DNA of 64,000 bases, taken from Microbacterium paraoxydans. GTDB taxonomy: Bacteria; Actinomycetota; Actinomycetes; Actinomycetales; Microbacteriaceae. The position numbers were made by a program, and so were the translations under genes. The notes below the pieces were generated by a model, which saw only the letters and a program-made list of their open reading frames with translations, ran no database searches and was not told where the DNA came from. How positions within the stretch are numbered: position 1 is the stretch's first letter; every line of letters begins with the position of its first letter. Where the stretch lies: NCBI RefSeq assembly GCF_018224615.1, contig NZ_JAGTUK010000001.1:620001-684000 (forward strand), written 5' to 3'. Positions 37,212 through 45,228 of the stretch are shown here, piece by piece.

Positions 37212-37249
37212 CACGGCCCCGACCACGCCGCTCGTGGTCCGGGGCCGTG
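37212..37249. terminator. Hairpin between convergent genes
   Basis: A 16-bp stem (37212-37227 with 37233-37249, one bulged G) with a five-base loop separates the flavoprotein gene from the acidic protein on the other strand. No U-tract is present; a bidirectional role is inferred from position. Confidence 0.65.
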
Positions 37250-37264
37250 TCGCGCACGCGCGTC

Positions 37265-37633
37265 CTACTCCGAGGCGTCGCCGTTCTCGCCGACCTGGGG
37301 CTGCCCGATCACGCCGATGCCGACGGCCTCGTGGTCGGGCTCCGGCTCGTCGCGGCGCTGAGGTGCCGTCGGCTCCTGACCCGGATCCTTCTCGGTGCTC
37401 GGCTCTTCGAGCTCGTCGGTGCTCGGAACCTCCGCGGGGTCCGCGTCCTCGGGCGACTCCGCCTCTTCCGGCGTGGTCGCCTGCCCCTGGCTCGAGTCCG
37501 GCGAGGGGGTGTGCGTGGTCTGCCCCTCCGTCGTGTCCGAGGCGGGCGTCGGGGTCGGCGTCTGTGCCTCGGCCGAGAGCTCGTCCGTCGGGGTGGGCTC
37601 TGCGGCTTCGGGTTCGGGAGTGCTGGTGGTCAT
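37265..37633 (-). CDS. Acidic Pro/Thr/Glu-rich disordered protein (122 aa)
   Basis: The protein has no signal peptide, helix or cysteine and consists almost wholly of Glu, Asp, Pro, Thr, Ser and Ala, so it should be intrinsically disordered. An AGGAAGGGA ribosome binding site seven bases before the ATG at 37633 and its isolated position between hairpin and sdaA promoter support a real gene. Function is unknown. Confidence 0.6.
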   Translation of the reverse strand: MTTSTPEPEAAEPTPTDELSAEAQTPTPTPASDTTEGQTTHTPSPDSSQGQATTPEEAESPEDADPAEVPSTDELEEPSTEKDPGQEPTAPQRRDEPEPDHEAVGIGVIGQPQVGENGDASE

Positions 37634-37728
37634 GATCGTCCCTTCCTGCGCTGTCGTGCCTCCAGCGTGCCGCGGGCTGCGGCGGGGGTGAAGGGGCTTG
37701 ACGGAGGGCGGCCGGCGTCTGCGGGTCC

Positions 37729-37771
37729 GGGTTAACCCCGGTGAACCGGAGGGGTCAACCCGGCGTAGCCT
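37729..37771 (+). promoter_or_regulatory. sdaA promoter with repeated inverted motif
   Basis: TAGCCT (37766-37771) lies six bases before the sdaA GTG. Upstream are GGGTTAACCC (37729-37738, perfect palindrome) and GGGGTCAACCC (37751-37761, near-palindrome), spaced 22 bases start to start, two helical turns. They cover the -35 region and look like a regulator site. Confidence 0.5.
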
Positions 37772-37777
37772 GGAGGG

Positions 37778-39274
37778 GTGACTGCGTACGTCTCGGCCTT
37801 CGATCTGTTCTCCATCGGAGTGGGGCCGTCGAGCTCGCACACCGTCGGTCCCATGCGGGCCGCTCTCGACTTCGCACAGCGCCTCGCGGCATCGGGCGAG
37901 CTCGCCCGCGTCGCCCGCGTCGGGTGCACGCTGTACGGCTCCCTCGGTGCGACGGGCATCGGTCACGGCACCCCGGATGCGGTGGTCGCCGGGCTCCGTG
38001 GACTCCGCCCCGAGACGTGCGACCCGGCGGCCGTGCGCGCGGCGTGGCAGGACTACCCGGCGGGAGCGCCGCTGCGCGTCGACGGCACTCACGACGTAGT
38101 GTTCGCGAAGGACGACATCGTGTTCGCGCCGCGCACGCGCCTCCCTGGTCACCCCAACGCGATGACGCTCACCGCGACGGGCGAGGACGGCGCCGTCGTG
38201 GCCGAGGAGACCTACTACTCGGTCGGGGGCGGGTTCATCCGGCGCGACGGCGAGGAGGCGCGGATCTCCACCGGCGCCTTCCCCTACCCGTACGCCGATG
38301 CCGCGTCGCTGCTGGCGCTGTGCGACGAGGAGGGCCTGTCGATCGCGGAGGTCGCACGGCGCAACGAGATGGCGCTGCGCAGCGAGGAAGACGTGGCGGC
38401 CGGGTTGGACGCGATCTGGGATGCGATGTCGGGGTGTGTGGACGCGGGCCTCCACGCCGACGGTGTGCTGCCCGGGATTCTGAAGGTCAAGCGGCGCGCC
38501 GGCACGATCCGCGGTCAGCTCGAAGCCGTCGAGGCCGAAGGTCATCGCGAATTGCCCGGTGAGTGGCTGGGGGCGTTCGCGCTCGCCGTGAACGAGGAGA
38601 ACGCGGCGGGTGGGCGCGTCGTGACGGCTCCCACGAACGGTGCCGCGGGGATCCTCCCGGCGGTGGCGATGTACTGGTGGCGCTTCCTGGCCGACTCCGG
38701 TCTCGGCGCGGGAAATGCGGTCACCCCGTATGGCGAGCTCGTCGGCAGCGCACTGCTCGGTTTCGACGGGACGCCGCCGCTCGAGGCAGCGGCGGTCGAT
38801 CGCGAGGACCCGGCGATCGCCGAGGCGAATCGGCGGCGCGGCATCCGTCGCTTCCTGCTCACCGCGACCGCGCTCGGGTCGTTGTTCAAGGCCAACGCGT
38901 CGATCTCCGGCGCCGAAGGCGGATGTCAGGCCGAGGTCGGCTCGGCGTGCGCGATGGCCGCCGGCGGGCTGACGGCCGTGATGGGCGGCACGAACCGGCA
39001 GATCGAGAACGCGGCCGAGATCGCGATGGAACACCACCTCGGCCTCACGTGCGACCCGATCGGCGGACTCGTGCAGATCCCATGCATCGAGCGCAACGCG
39101 ATCGCCGCCTCGACGGCCGTGACGGCGGCCCGCCTGGCGCTGCGCGGCGACGGCAGCCACTACGTTTCGCTGGACGCGGTCGTCGAGACGATGCGCCAGA
39201 CCGGCGTCGACATGTCGACGAAGTACAAGGAGACGAGCGAGGGCGGTCTCGCGGTCAACGTGATCGAGTGTTGA
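37778..39274 (+). CDS. sdaA: L-serine ammonia-lyase (iron-sulfur dependent)
   Basis: It deaminates L-serine to pyruvate and ammonia using a [4Fe-4S] cluster. The 498-residue single-chain enzyme has the N-terminal [17 protein letters not shown] motif and the cluster cysteines in [21 protein letters not shown] and [18 protein letters not shown]. The GTG start agrees with the leaderless promoter. Linked control by serine or nitrogen status is possible but not shown. Confidence 0.96.
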   Translation: MTAYVSAFDLFSIGVGPSSSHTVGPMRAALDFAQRLAASGELARVARVGCTLYGSLGATGIGHGTPDAVVAGLRGLRPETCDPAAVRAAWQDYPAGAPLRVDGTHDVVFAKDDIVFAPRTRLPGHPNAMTLTATGEDGAVVAEETYYSVGGGFIRRDGEEARISTGAFPYPYADAASLLALCDEEGLSIAEVARRNEMALRSEEDVAAGLDAIWDAMSGCVDAGLHADGVLPGILKVKRRAGTIRGQLEAVEAEGHRELPGEWLGAFALAVNEENAAGGRVVTAPTNGAAGILPAVAMYWWRFLADSGLGAGNAVTPYGELVGSALLGFDGTPPLEAAAVDREDPAIAEANRRRGIRRFLLTATALGSLFKANASISGAEGGCQAEVGSACAMAAGGLTAVMGGTNRQIENAAEIAMEHHLGLTCDPIGGLVQIPCIERNAIAASTAVTAARLALRGDGSHYVSLDAVVETMRQTGVDMSTKYKETSEGGLAVNVIEC

Positions 39275-39331
39275 TCATCCCGGTGTCCGCGCCCGCACGG
39301 CCGCGAGCGGACGGGTCGTAGGCTGGCGGGC

Positions 39332-39937
39332 ATGACCGAGCACGCCGCGCCCCGCCGACGCGGTCGTCCGCGCGGGGGCTCGGACTCGCGGGAGCGCATC
39401 CTCGCTGCCGCGGTCGACGAGTTCGGTGAACACGGGTACGACGGCTCGACTGTGCGCTCGATCGCGGGTCGCGCGGGAGTGGACTCGGCGCTCGTGCACC
39501 ACTACTTCGGCACCAAGGCCGACCTCTTCGCGGAGGCGGTGGGGATTCCCCTGCGGCCCGACATCGACGTGCCCGGCATCGTCGCCGGACCGCGTGACGA
39601 GGTGGGCGAGCGGCTGGTGCGGTACGTCCTGGAGTCGTTCGAGCGGCCCGAGGTGCGCCGGCGCGGGGTCATGCTCATCCGGACGGCGATCGGCAGCCGG
39701 GTGACGTCTCCGCTGCTGGCGGGCTTCCTTTCGCGCGAACTGATCGGCCGCATCGCCTCGGAGCTCGGTGTCGCGGACGCGGAGCTGCGGGCGACCCTCG
39801 TGGCCTCGCAGATCGCGGGGCTCCTGGTGACGCGATACGTGCTGAAGCTCGGGCCCATCGCGGCTGCTCCGGCGGACGAGCTGGTGGCGTGGATCGGGCC
39901 CACGGTGCAGCGGTACCTGTTCGACGGGGGTCATTGA
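39332..39937 (+). CDS. TetR-family transcriptional regulator
   Basis: The 201-residue protein has an N-terminal TetR HTH (VRSIAGRAGVDSALVHHYFGTKADLFAEAV) shown here only in part as ALVHHYFGTKADLF, and a helical ligand domain. TAGGCT lies seven bases before the ATG. The ABC exporter follows 32 bases after its stop, with a dyad on that promoter, so this regulator most likely represses the exporter. Confidence 0.92.
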   Translation: MTEHAAPRRRGRPRGGSDSRERILAAAVDEFGEHGYDGSTVRSIAGRAGVDSALVHHYFGTKADLFAEAVGIPLRPDIDVPGIVAGPRDEVGERLVRYVLESFERPEVRRRGVMLIRTAIGSRVTSPLLAGFLSRELIGRIASELGVADAELRATLVASQIAGLLVTRYVLKLGPIAAAPADELVAWIGPTVQRYLFDGGH

Positions 39938-39978
39938 CCGCCGAGGGCCCCGGGCGCATAATTCATCACATGATGAAT
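39934..39978 (+). promoter_or_regulatory. ABC exporter promoter with TetR-type operator
   Basis: TTGACC (39934-39939), a 17-base spacer and CATAAT (39957-39962) form a near-consensus promoter with its start at the ATG (39970). ATTCATC-ACAT-GATGAAT (39961-39978) is an 18-bp inverted repeat covering the -10 edge, transcription start and start codon. The adjacent TetR protein is the obvious candidate repressor. Confidence 0.75.
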
Positions 39979-40752
39979 AACTCGGTGGTCGCGATCGCGG
40001 ACCTCCAGGTCACGCGCGGGCGCACCCGTGTATTCGAGGGGCTGGACCTCACGATCCCGCGCGGGCAGATCACGGGTCTCCTCGGGCCGTCCGGCTGCGG
40101 CAAGACCACGCTCCTGCGGTCGATCGTCGGCGTGCAGCGCATCGCCTCGGGGGACGTGACGGTGCTCGGCGAGCCGGGCGGCTCGCGGCGGCTGCGGCAT
40201 CGCGTGGCCTACGGCACGCAGGGCGCTGCCGTGTACGGCGACCTGACCGTGCGGCAGAACCTGGCGTATGTCGCGGCGCTGCTCACGGCACCGAAGGGCG
40301 ATGTGGAGCGGGTGATCGACGAGGTCGGCCTCGAGGCGCAGGCCGGACAGCTCGTGGGCTCGCTCAGCGGCGGACAGTCCACGCGCGTGTCGCTGGCGAT
40401 GGCGCTGCTCGGGTCGCCGGAGCTCATCGTGCTGGACGAGCCGACCGTGGGCCTGGATCCGGTGCTGCGCGTCGAGCTGTGGACGCTGTTCCGCGGGCTC
40501 GCCGACCGCGGGGTGACCATGATCGTGTCGAGTCATGTGATGGACGAGGCGCTGCGCTGCGACCGACTGGTGCTCATGCGCGACGGTCGGATCATCGCGG
40601 ACACGACACCCGCGTCGCTGCTGAGCGACACGGGAACCGACGACCCGGAGGCGGCGTTCCTCGCCCTGATCGAGCGCGACCGAGCGGGCGAACCCGGGGC
40701 GCGGCGATCGCGACGCGGCTCGCGCGGACGGCGCGAGGGGGTGGCGGAGTGA
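39970..40752 (+). CDS. ABC transporter ATP-binding protein (drug-exporter type)
   Basis: The 260-residue ATPase has Walker A GPSGCGKTT, signature LSGGQS and Walker B LIVLDEPTVGLD. It is coupled by a GTGA overlap to an ABC-2 type permease, so the pair probably exports a drug or lipid. The start at 39970 fits the leaderless promoter; a second ATG follows immediately. Confidence 0.93.
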   Translation: MMNNSVVAIADLQVTRGRTRVFEGLDLTIPRGQITGLLGPSGCGKTTLLRSIVGVQRIASGDVTVLGEPGGSRRLRHRVAYGTQGAAVYGDLTVRQNLAYVAALLTAPKGDVERVIDEVGLEAQAGQLVGSLSGGQSTRVSLAMALLGSPELIVLDEPTVGLDPVLRVELWTLFRGLADRGVTMIVSSHVMDEALRCDRLVLMRDGRIIADTTPASLLSDTGTDDPEAAFLALIERDRAGEPGARRSRRGSRGRREGVAE

Positions 40753-41483
40753 ACGCGCGACGGACGTTCGCGACCGCGGGACGCGTGCTCGCGCAGCTGC
40801 GGCACGATCCGCGCTCGATCGCGCTGATGCTGGTGGCGCCGAGCCTCCTGGTCGGACTGTTCGCGTGGCTCTTCACGGATCAGGAGGGCGTGTTCGACCA
40901 GTTCGGAGGCGCGATCCTCGCGCTGTTCCCGTTCATCGTGATGTTCCTCATCACGTCGATCACGACACTTCGGGAGCGCCGCTCGGGAACTCTGGAGCGT
41001 CTGATGACGACGCCGCTGGAGAAGACGGACTTCATCGTGGGGTACGCGCTGGCGTTCGGGTTGATGGCGGTGCTGCAGGCGTTGATCACCGTGTCATTCG
41101 CGGTGGGGGTGTGCGGGCTCGACGTGGACGGGCCGCTGTGGCAGCTGGGTCTGGTCGCGGTCGTCGATGCGCTGCTGGGCACGGCGTTGGGCCTGCTCGC
41201 CAGCGCGTTCGCGCAGACGGAGTTCCAGGCGGTGCAGTTCATGCCGCTGCTGGTGTTCCCGCAGATCATCCTGGGCGGGCTGTTCATGCCACGCGATCAG
41301 ATGCCCGATGTGCTGTACGCGATCTCGGACTGGCTGCCGTTGAGCTACGCGATCGACACCATCAACGCGGTCGCCGCAGGGGACGAGGGCTGGGACGTGT
41401 TCGGTCCGCTGCTGGTGGTGCTGGCGTTCGCGGTCGGTGCGCTCGTGCTCGCCTCGCTCACTCTTCGTCGTCGCACACGCTGA
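40749..41483 (+). CDS. ABC-2 type transporter permease
   Basis: The 244-residue protein has six membrane helices and the ABC-2 features RERRSGTLERLMTTP (after the second helix) and QFMPLLVFPQIILGGLFMP. The GTG overlaps the ATPase stop. The substrate is unknown. Its last codons form the first unit of a four-copy 18-bp repeat. Confidence 0.92.
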   Translation: MNARRTFATAGRVLAQLRHDPRSIALMLVAPSLLVGLFAWLFTDQEGVFDQFGGAILALFPFIVMFLITSITTLRERRSGTLERLMTTPLEKTDFIVGYALAFGLMAVLQALITVSFAVGVCGLDVDGPLWQLGLVAVVDALLGTALGLLASAFAQTEFQAVQFMPLLVFPQIILGGLFMPRDQMPDVLYAISDWLPLSYAIDTINAVAAGDEGWDVFGPLLVVLAFAVGALVLASLTLRRRTR

Positions 41484-41542
41484 GGTCGCGGCACGGGCTG
41501 AGGTCGTCGCACGGGCTCAGGTCGTCGCACGAGCTGAGGCGG
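41471..41542 (+). repeat. Four tandem 18-bp units
   Basis: Units at 41471-41488, 41489-41506, 41507-41524 and 41525-41542 follow the consensus TCGCACGGGCTGAGGTCG. The first contains the stop codon of the permease gene. The array lies in the 185-base gap before the convergent flotillin gene. Confidence 0.85.
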
Positions 41543-41668
41543 AGACGACGGATGCCGCGACCTGTGTGGTCGCGGCATCCGATGCGGAGCGTGTGTTCCG
41601 TGCCGCCGGCGGTGTGCCGGACGGCTAGGCGGTGCACCTCGTGGCGGTACCCATGACGCTGGCCGTGG

Positions 41669-43276
41669 TCACTCCGCGGCAGCCGGGGGTGCAGGCGGCG
41701 GCGGGGTGGTGGGCGTCGGAGTGCGCGGTGCTGCCGCGGGTGCCGCGGGTGCGGACGCCTCCGCGACCCCGGCGCCGAAGCCGCGTCCGACCGCCTGTCC
41801 CTGGATGATCCCGGCGAGGTCGAGCCCGGTCGCGGAGTGCACGCTGTCGAACACCGACCGGAGTGCCTTGGCGCTGTCGGCGCCGACCACGGTCGAGGCG
41901 CCGTCGTCGCCGGAACCGCCCACGATCGAGACGTTGCCGATCGCGGCATAGCCCTTGGCGAACTCGGCCATGATCGACGGCAGCACCTCCAGCACGCGCT
42001 GCGACAGGAACGCGTCCTGGTTGGAGGCGATGGCCTTGGCCTCCGCCTCGACAGCGGCCGCGCGGGCCTCACCCTCGGCCCGGATGGCCTCGGCCTCGGC
42101 GTTGGCACGGAGTCGGCGGGCTTCGGCTTCGGCCTCGGCCTGCGCTCGCAGCGCGTCGGCCTCACCGGTGGCCTTCGCGATGGCGGCCGCGGCCTCACCG
42201 TCGGCGCGCGCCTTGTCGGCCTGCGCCTGCTGCTCGGCGATGCGCGTGCGGGCCTCGGCCTGCTTGACCTGCTCGATCGCGGCGGCCTCGGCGGCGCGCT
42301 CACGCGTGTACAGCTCGGCCTGCGCTCGCGTCTCGGCCTCGTAGCGCTGGGCGTCGGCAACGCGCTTCACGTCGGCGTCGAGCTGCGCCTGCTTGTTCTC
42401 CGCCTGCTGCTGCAGGACGGCCTGCTCGGCCTGCGCACGCGCGAGCTGCTCGGCCTGCTCGGCCTCGGCACGGGCACGGCCGATCCCGGCGTTGGCGTTC
42501 GCCGTGTTGGTGTCGAGCGCGGTCTGCTCGACGAGGTTCGCCTCCTGGTTGGCGATGTTCTTCTGGTTGATCGCACGGTCGGCGTTGGTCTGCGAGATCT
42601 CGGCGGCCTGACGCTTCGCCTGGATCTCCGGCGCTCCGAGCGACTGGATGTAGCCGACCTTGTCGGTGATGCCCTTGATCTGGAAGGAGTCGAGGATGAG
42701 ACCCTGCTCCGCGAGCTCCTGCGACACATCGGCCGCGATCTGGTCGGAGAACTTCTTCCGCTCCCGCATCAGCTCGACGACCGACAGCGTGGCGACGATG
42801 CCGCGCAGCGCGCCCTCGAGCTGCTCCGTGGTGAACTGTTCGATCGCCTTGTCCTGAGAGGCGAAGCGCTCCGCGGCGCGGCGCACGAGCAGCGGGTCGG
42901 AGCCGATCTTGACGATCGCGACGCCGTCGACGTTGAGGGTGACGTTGTCGAGCGACTGCGCCTCGGCGTTGAGCGAGACCTGACGCGAGCGCAGCGAGAT
43001 GATCTCGTGGCGCTGCGTGATCGGATTGACGAGCGACTTGCCGTTGACGATCACCGTGACCGGCGACTCGGACAGCTCGGAGCGGCTGGTGCCGTCGGCG
43101 GCGACGACCGCGCGCTGCACCTTCTGCTTGCGTCCCGAGATGACGAGCGCCTCGTCGGCCCTGGCCACCTTGATCCAGCTGCGCGCGAACAGCAGCAGGA
43201 TCAGCAGCAGGACGACGGCCGCGACGACCGCGATGCCGATGATGATGAGGATGCCGACGATTCCGGCGATCTCCAT
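41669..43276 (-). CDS. Flotillin-like SPFH/Band 7 protein
   Basis: The 535-residue protein has an N-terminal membrane segment (about residues 5-32), an SPFH domain (about residues 35-230) and a long Ala/Glu/Arg coiled-coil region with AEAEA-type repeats (about residues 240-440), then a Pro-rich tail. Flotillins organise membrane microdomains. The ATG at 43276 has a good GGGAGGTC Shine-Dalgarno sequence. No NfeD partner gene is next to it. Confidence 0.93.
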   Translation of the reverse strand: MEIAGIVGILIIIGIAVVAAVVLLLILLLFARSWIKVARADEALVISGRKQKVQRAVVAADGTSRSELSESPVTVIVNGKSLVNPITQRHEIISLRSRQVSLNAEAQSLDNVTLNVDGVAIVKIGSDPLLVRRAAERFASQDKAIEQFTTEQLEGALRGIVATLSVVELMRERKKFSDQIAADVSQELAEQGLILDSFQIKGITDKVGYIQSLGAPEIQAKRQAAEISQTNADRAINQKNIANQEANLVEQTALDTNTANANAGIGRARAEAEQAEQLARAQAEQAVLQQQAENKQAQLDADVKRVADAQRYEAETRAQAELYTRERAAEAAAIEQVKQAEARTRIAEQQAQADKARADGEAAAAIAKATGEADALRAQAEAEAEARRLRANAEAEAIRAEGEARAAAVEAEAKAIASNQDAFLSQRVLEVLPSIMAEFAKGYAAIGNVSIVGGSGDDGASTVVGADSAKALRSVFDSVHSATGLDLAGIIQGQAVGRGFGAGVAEASAPAAPAAAPRTPTPTTPPPPAPPAAAE

Positions 43277-43442
43277 GGATGACCTCCCTTGGTCCCCCCG
43301 CGGGGGCGGTCCGATGTGCCCGCGCGGTGTGCCGGGACTCGGTTCCACCCTGCCAGAAACGCCGTGACGGCCGCTCGCTGCGTGGTCCGTGGTCCCCGCA
43401 TCCGGGAGAAGAGGTCGCTCGGCTGCCGCGGGGGAGGACCGG

Positions 43443-43871
43443 TCAGCGGTTCCGGAGCTTCTCCGCGAGATCGCGCAGCTGGCGCAGCTCGTCGTCGTCG
43501 AGGCGCGACATGCGGGCGGCGATCGAGCGGCCGTGCACGGTGGCGAGTGACCGGAAGGCGCGGGCGCCGGCGTCGGTCGCGCGGATCAGCGCGCCGCGGC
43601 CGTCGTCCGGGTCCGGGCACTTGGCCACGAGGCCGCGCGCGACCATGCGGTCGACCAGCCGGGAGACGCTGGGCTGACTGATCAGCATGTTCGCCGTGAT
43701 GTCGCGCAGGCGCGCGGTCATGTCGGGGGCGCGCGTGACGGTGAGCAGCACGTCGTACTCGGCCTGTGCGAGCTCGTTGTGATCGAAGTCGGCCATCATG
43801 TCCGTGAACAGCTCGTGCTGCGCGCGGAAGAGGCTCTCCCAGGCCTCCAGGGCGAGCTTGCGATCGGTCAT
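43443..43871 (-). CDS. MarR-family transcriptional regulator
   Basis: The 142-residue protein has the MarR winged helix: DITANMLISQPSVSRLVDRM as recognition region and DPDDGRGALIRATDAG as the wing. TACGCT lies six bases before the ATG at 43871, supporting this start over one 38 codons upstream. It lies downstream-facing from the flotillin gene; the target is unknown. Confidence 0.92.
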   Translation of the reverse strand: MTDRKLALEAWESLFRAQHELFTDMMADFDHNELAQAEYDVLLTVTRAPDMTARLRDITANMLISQPSVSRLVDRMVARGLVAKCPDPDDGRGALIRATDAGARAFRSLATVHGRSIAARMSRLDDDELRQLRDLAEKLRNR

Positions 43872-43895
43872 TCTCACAGCGTAGCGGCCACAGTA

Positions 43896-43929
43896 AAGGG
43901 CCGGTCGGAGAGGCTCCCGACCGGCCCTT
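43896..43929. terminator. Perfect 13-bp hairpin upstream of marR
   Basis: AAGGGCCGGTCGG (43896-43908) pairs with CCGACCGGCCCTT (43917-43929). On the minus strand it is followed by TACTG; on the plus strand by GTCCC. No annotated gene needs a terminator here: on the minus strand the only gene next is marR, whose start lies 25 bases further. Confidence 0.6.
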
Positions 43930-44089
43930 GTCCCTTGCACCAAGAGTGTCCTGCAATCACATGCGGTGGATGCCACAGCAAACATTCACCGTGCGATCAC
44001 TGTATAACGACGAGATAACGAATGCAACGGTTTGATCACGGAATCTTGGCCGGGGCCCACCGTGGCGGTTCTCGACGCGGAGCGCGGGC

Positions 44090-44118
44090 TTGTTCTCTAT
44101 ATCGATGTGTATCAATAT
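44090..44118 (+). promoter_or_regulatory. Arsenic operon promoter with ArsR-type operator
   Basis: TTGTTC (44090-44095), a 17-base spacer and CAATAT (44113-44118) put the transcription start on the acr3 ATG. The dyad ATATCGAT-GTGT-ATCAATAT (44099-44118, one mismatch) overlaps spacer and -10 box and resembles ArsR/SmtB operators. Confidence 0.8.
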
Positions 44119-44124
44119 AAGAGC

Positions 44125-45228
44125 ATGACCTCCACGGCCACCGCCTCACTCCCCGTCGCCGCGCCACCGCGCCGGCTCTCGCCGCTCGATCGGTGGCTGG
44201 CGCTGTGGATCGCGCTCGCGATGATCGGCGGCGTCCTGCTCGGGCGCCTGGTGCCGGGACTCTCCGGGCTCCTCGCCGAGCTCGAGGTGGGCGGACTCTC
44301 GATCCCGATCGCCCTCGGGCTCCTCGTGATGATGTACCCCGTGCTCGCCGCGGTTCGCTACGACCGGGTCGTCGCGGTCACCGGCGACAAGCGTCTCCTG
44401 GTGTCGTCGCTGCTGCTCAACTGGGTCGCCGGTCCTGCCGTGATGTTCGCGCTCGCGTGGCTGCTCCTGCCCGACCTGCCGGAGTACCGCACCGGGCTCA
44501 TCATCGTCGGCCTCGCACGCTGCATCGCGATGGTCGTGATCTGGAACGACCTGGCCTGCGGCGACCGGGAAGCGGCCGCGGTGCTCGTCGCGATCAACTC
44601 CGTCTTCCAGGTGGTGGCGTTCTCGCTGCTCGGCTGGTTCTACCTCACGGTCCTCCCGGGGTGGCTCGGGCTCGACGCGGCAGGACTCGACGTCTCGGTG
44701 GTCCAGATCGCGCTGAACGTGCTGATCTTCCTCGGCGTCCCGCTCCTCGCCGGCTTCGCGTCCCGATTCATCGGCGAACGCCGCCGGGGACGCGCCTGGT
44801 ACGAGGAGCGGTTCCTCCCTGCGGTGGGGCCGTGGGCGCTGTACGGGCTGCTGTTCACGATCGTGCTGCTGTTCGCGCTGCAGGGCGAGCAGGTCACCTC
44901 GCGCCCGTGGGATGTCGCTCGCATCGCTCTTCCGCTCCTGGCCTACTTCGCGATCATGTGGTTCGCCGGGCTGCTCACCGGGAAGGCCCTCGGCCTGGGG
45001 TACGCGCGGTCGTCGACGCTCGCGTTCACCGCGGCCGGCAACAACTTCGAGCTCGCGATCGCGGTGGCCATCGGCACGTTCGGCGCCGCATCGGGACAGG
45101 CCCTTGCCGGCGTCGTGGGTCCGCTCATCGAGGTGCCCGTGCTCGTGGGCCTCGTCTACGTCTCGCTGTGGGCGGCGCGCGCCTGGTTCCACACCGACCC
45201 GTTCGCCACCGAGAGGACGACGCCATGA
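44125..45228 (+). CDS. acr3: Arsenite efflux permease, ACR3 family
   Basis: The 367-residue protein has ten membrane helices and the family motif ARCIAMVVIWNDLACGD, whose first cysteine is essential in characterised Acr3 proteins. It exports As(III) produced by arsenate reductases encoded next. The ATG at 44125 fits the leaderless promoter; an earlier in-frame start would include the operator. The stop overlaps the ArsR-ArsC gene. Confidence 0.95.
   Translation: MTSTATASLPVAAPPRRLSPLDRWLALWIALAMIGGVLLGRLVPGLSGLLAELEVGGLSIPIALGLLVMMYPVLAAVRYDRVVAVTGDKRLLVSSLLLNWVAGPAVMFALAWLLLPDLPEYRTGLIIVGLARCIAMVVIWNDLACGDREAAAVLVAINSVFQVVAFSLLGWFYLTVLPGWLGLDAAGLDVSVVQIALNVLIFLGVPLLAGFASRFIGERRRGRAWYEERFLPAVGPWALYGLLFTIVLLFALQGEQVTSRPWDVARIALPLLAYFAIMWFAGLLTGKALGLGYARSSTLAFTAAGNNFELAIAVAIGTFGAASGQALAGVVGPLIEVPVLVGLVYVSLWAARAWFHTDPFATERTTP

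Noticed and set aside
37265..39160. A 631-codon minus-strand frame containing the acidic protein
   Set aside because: Everything upstream of 37633 is antisense to sdaA. Only the last 122 codons have their own ribosome binding site and sensible composition.
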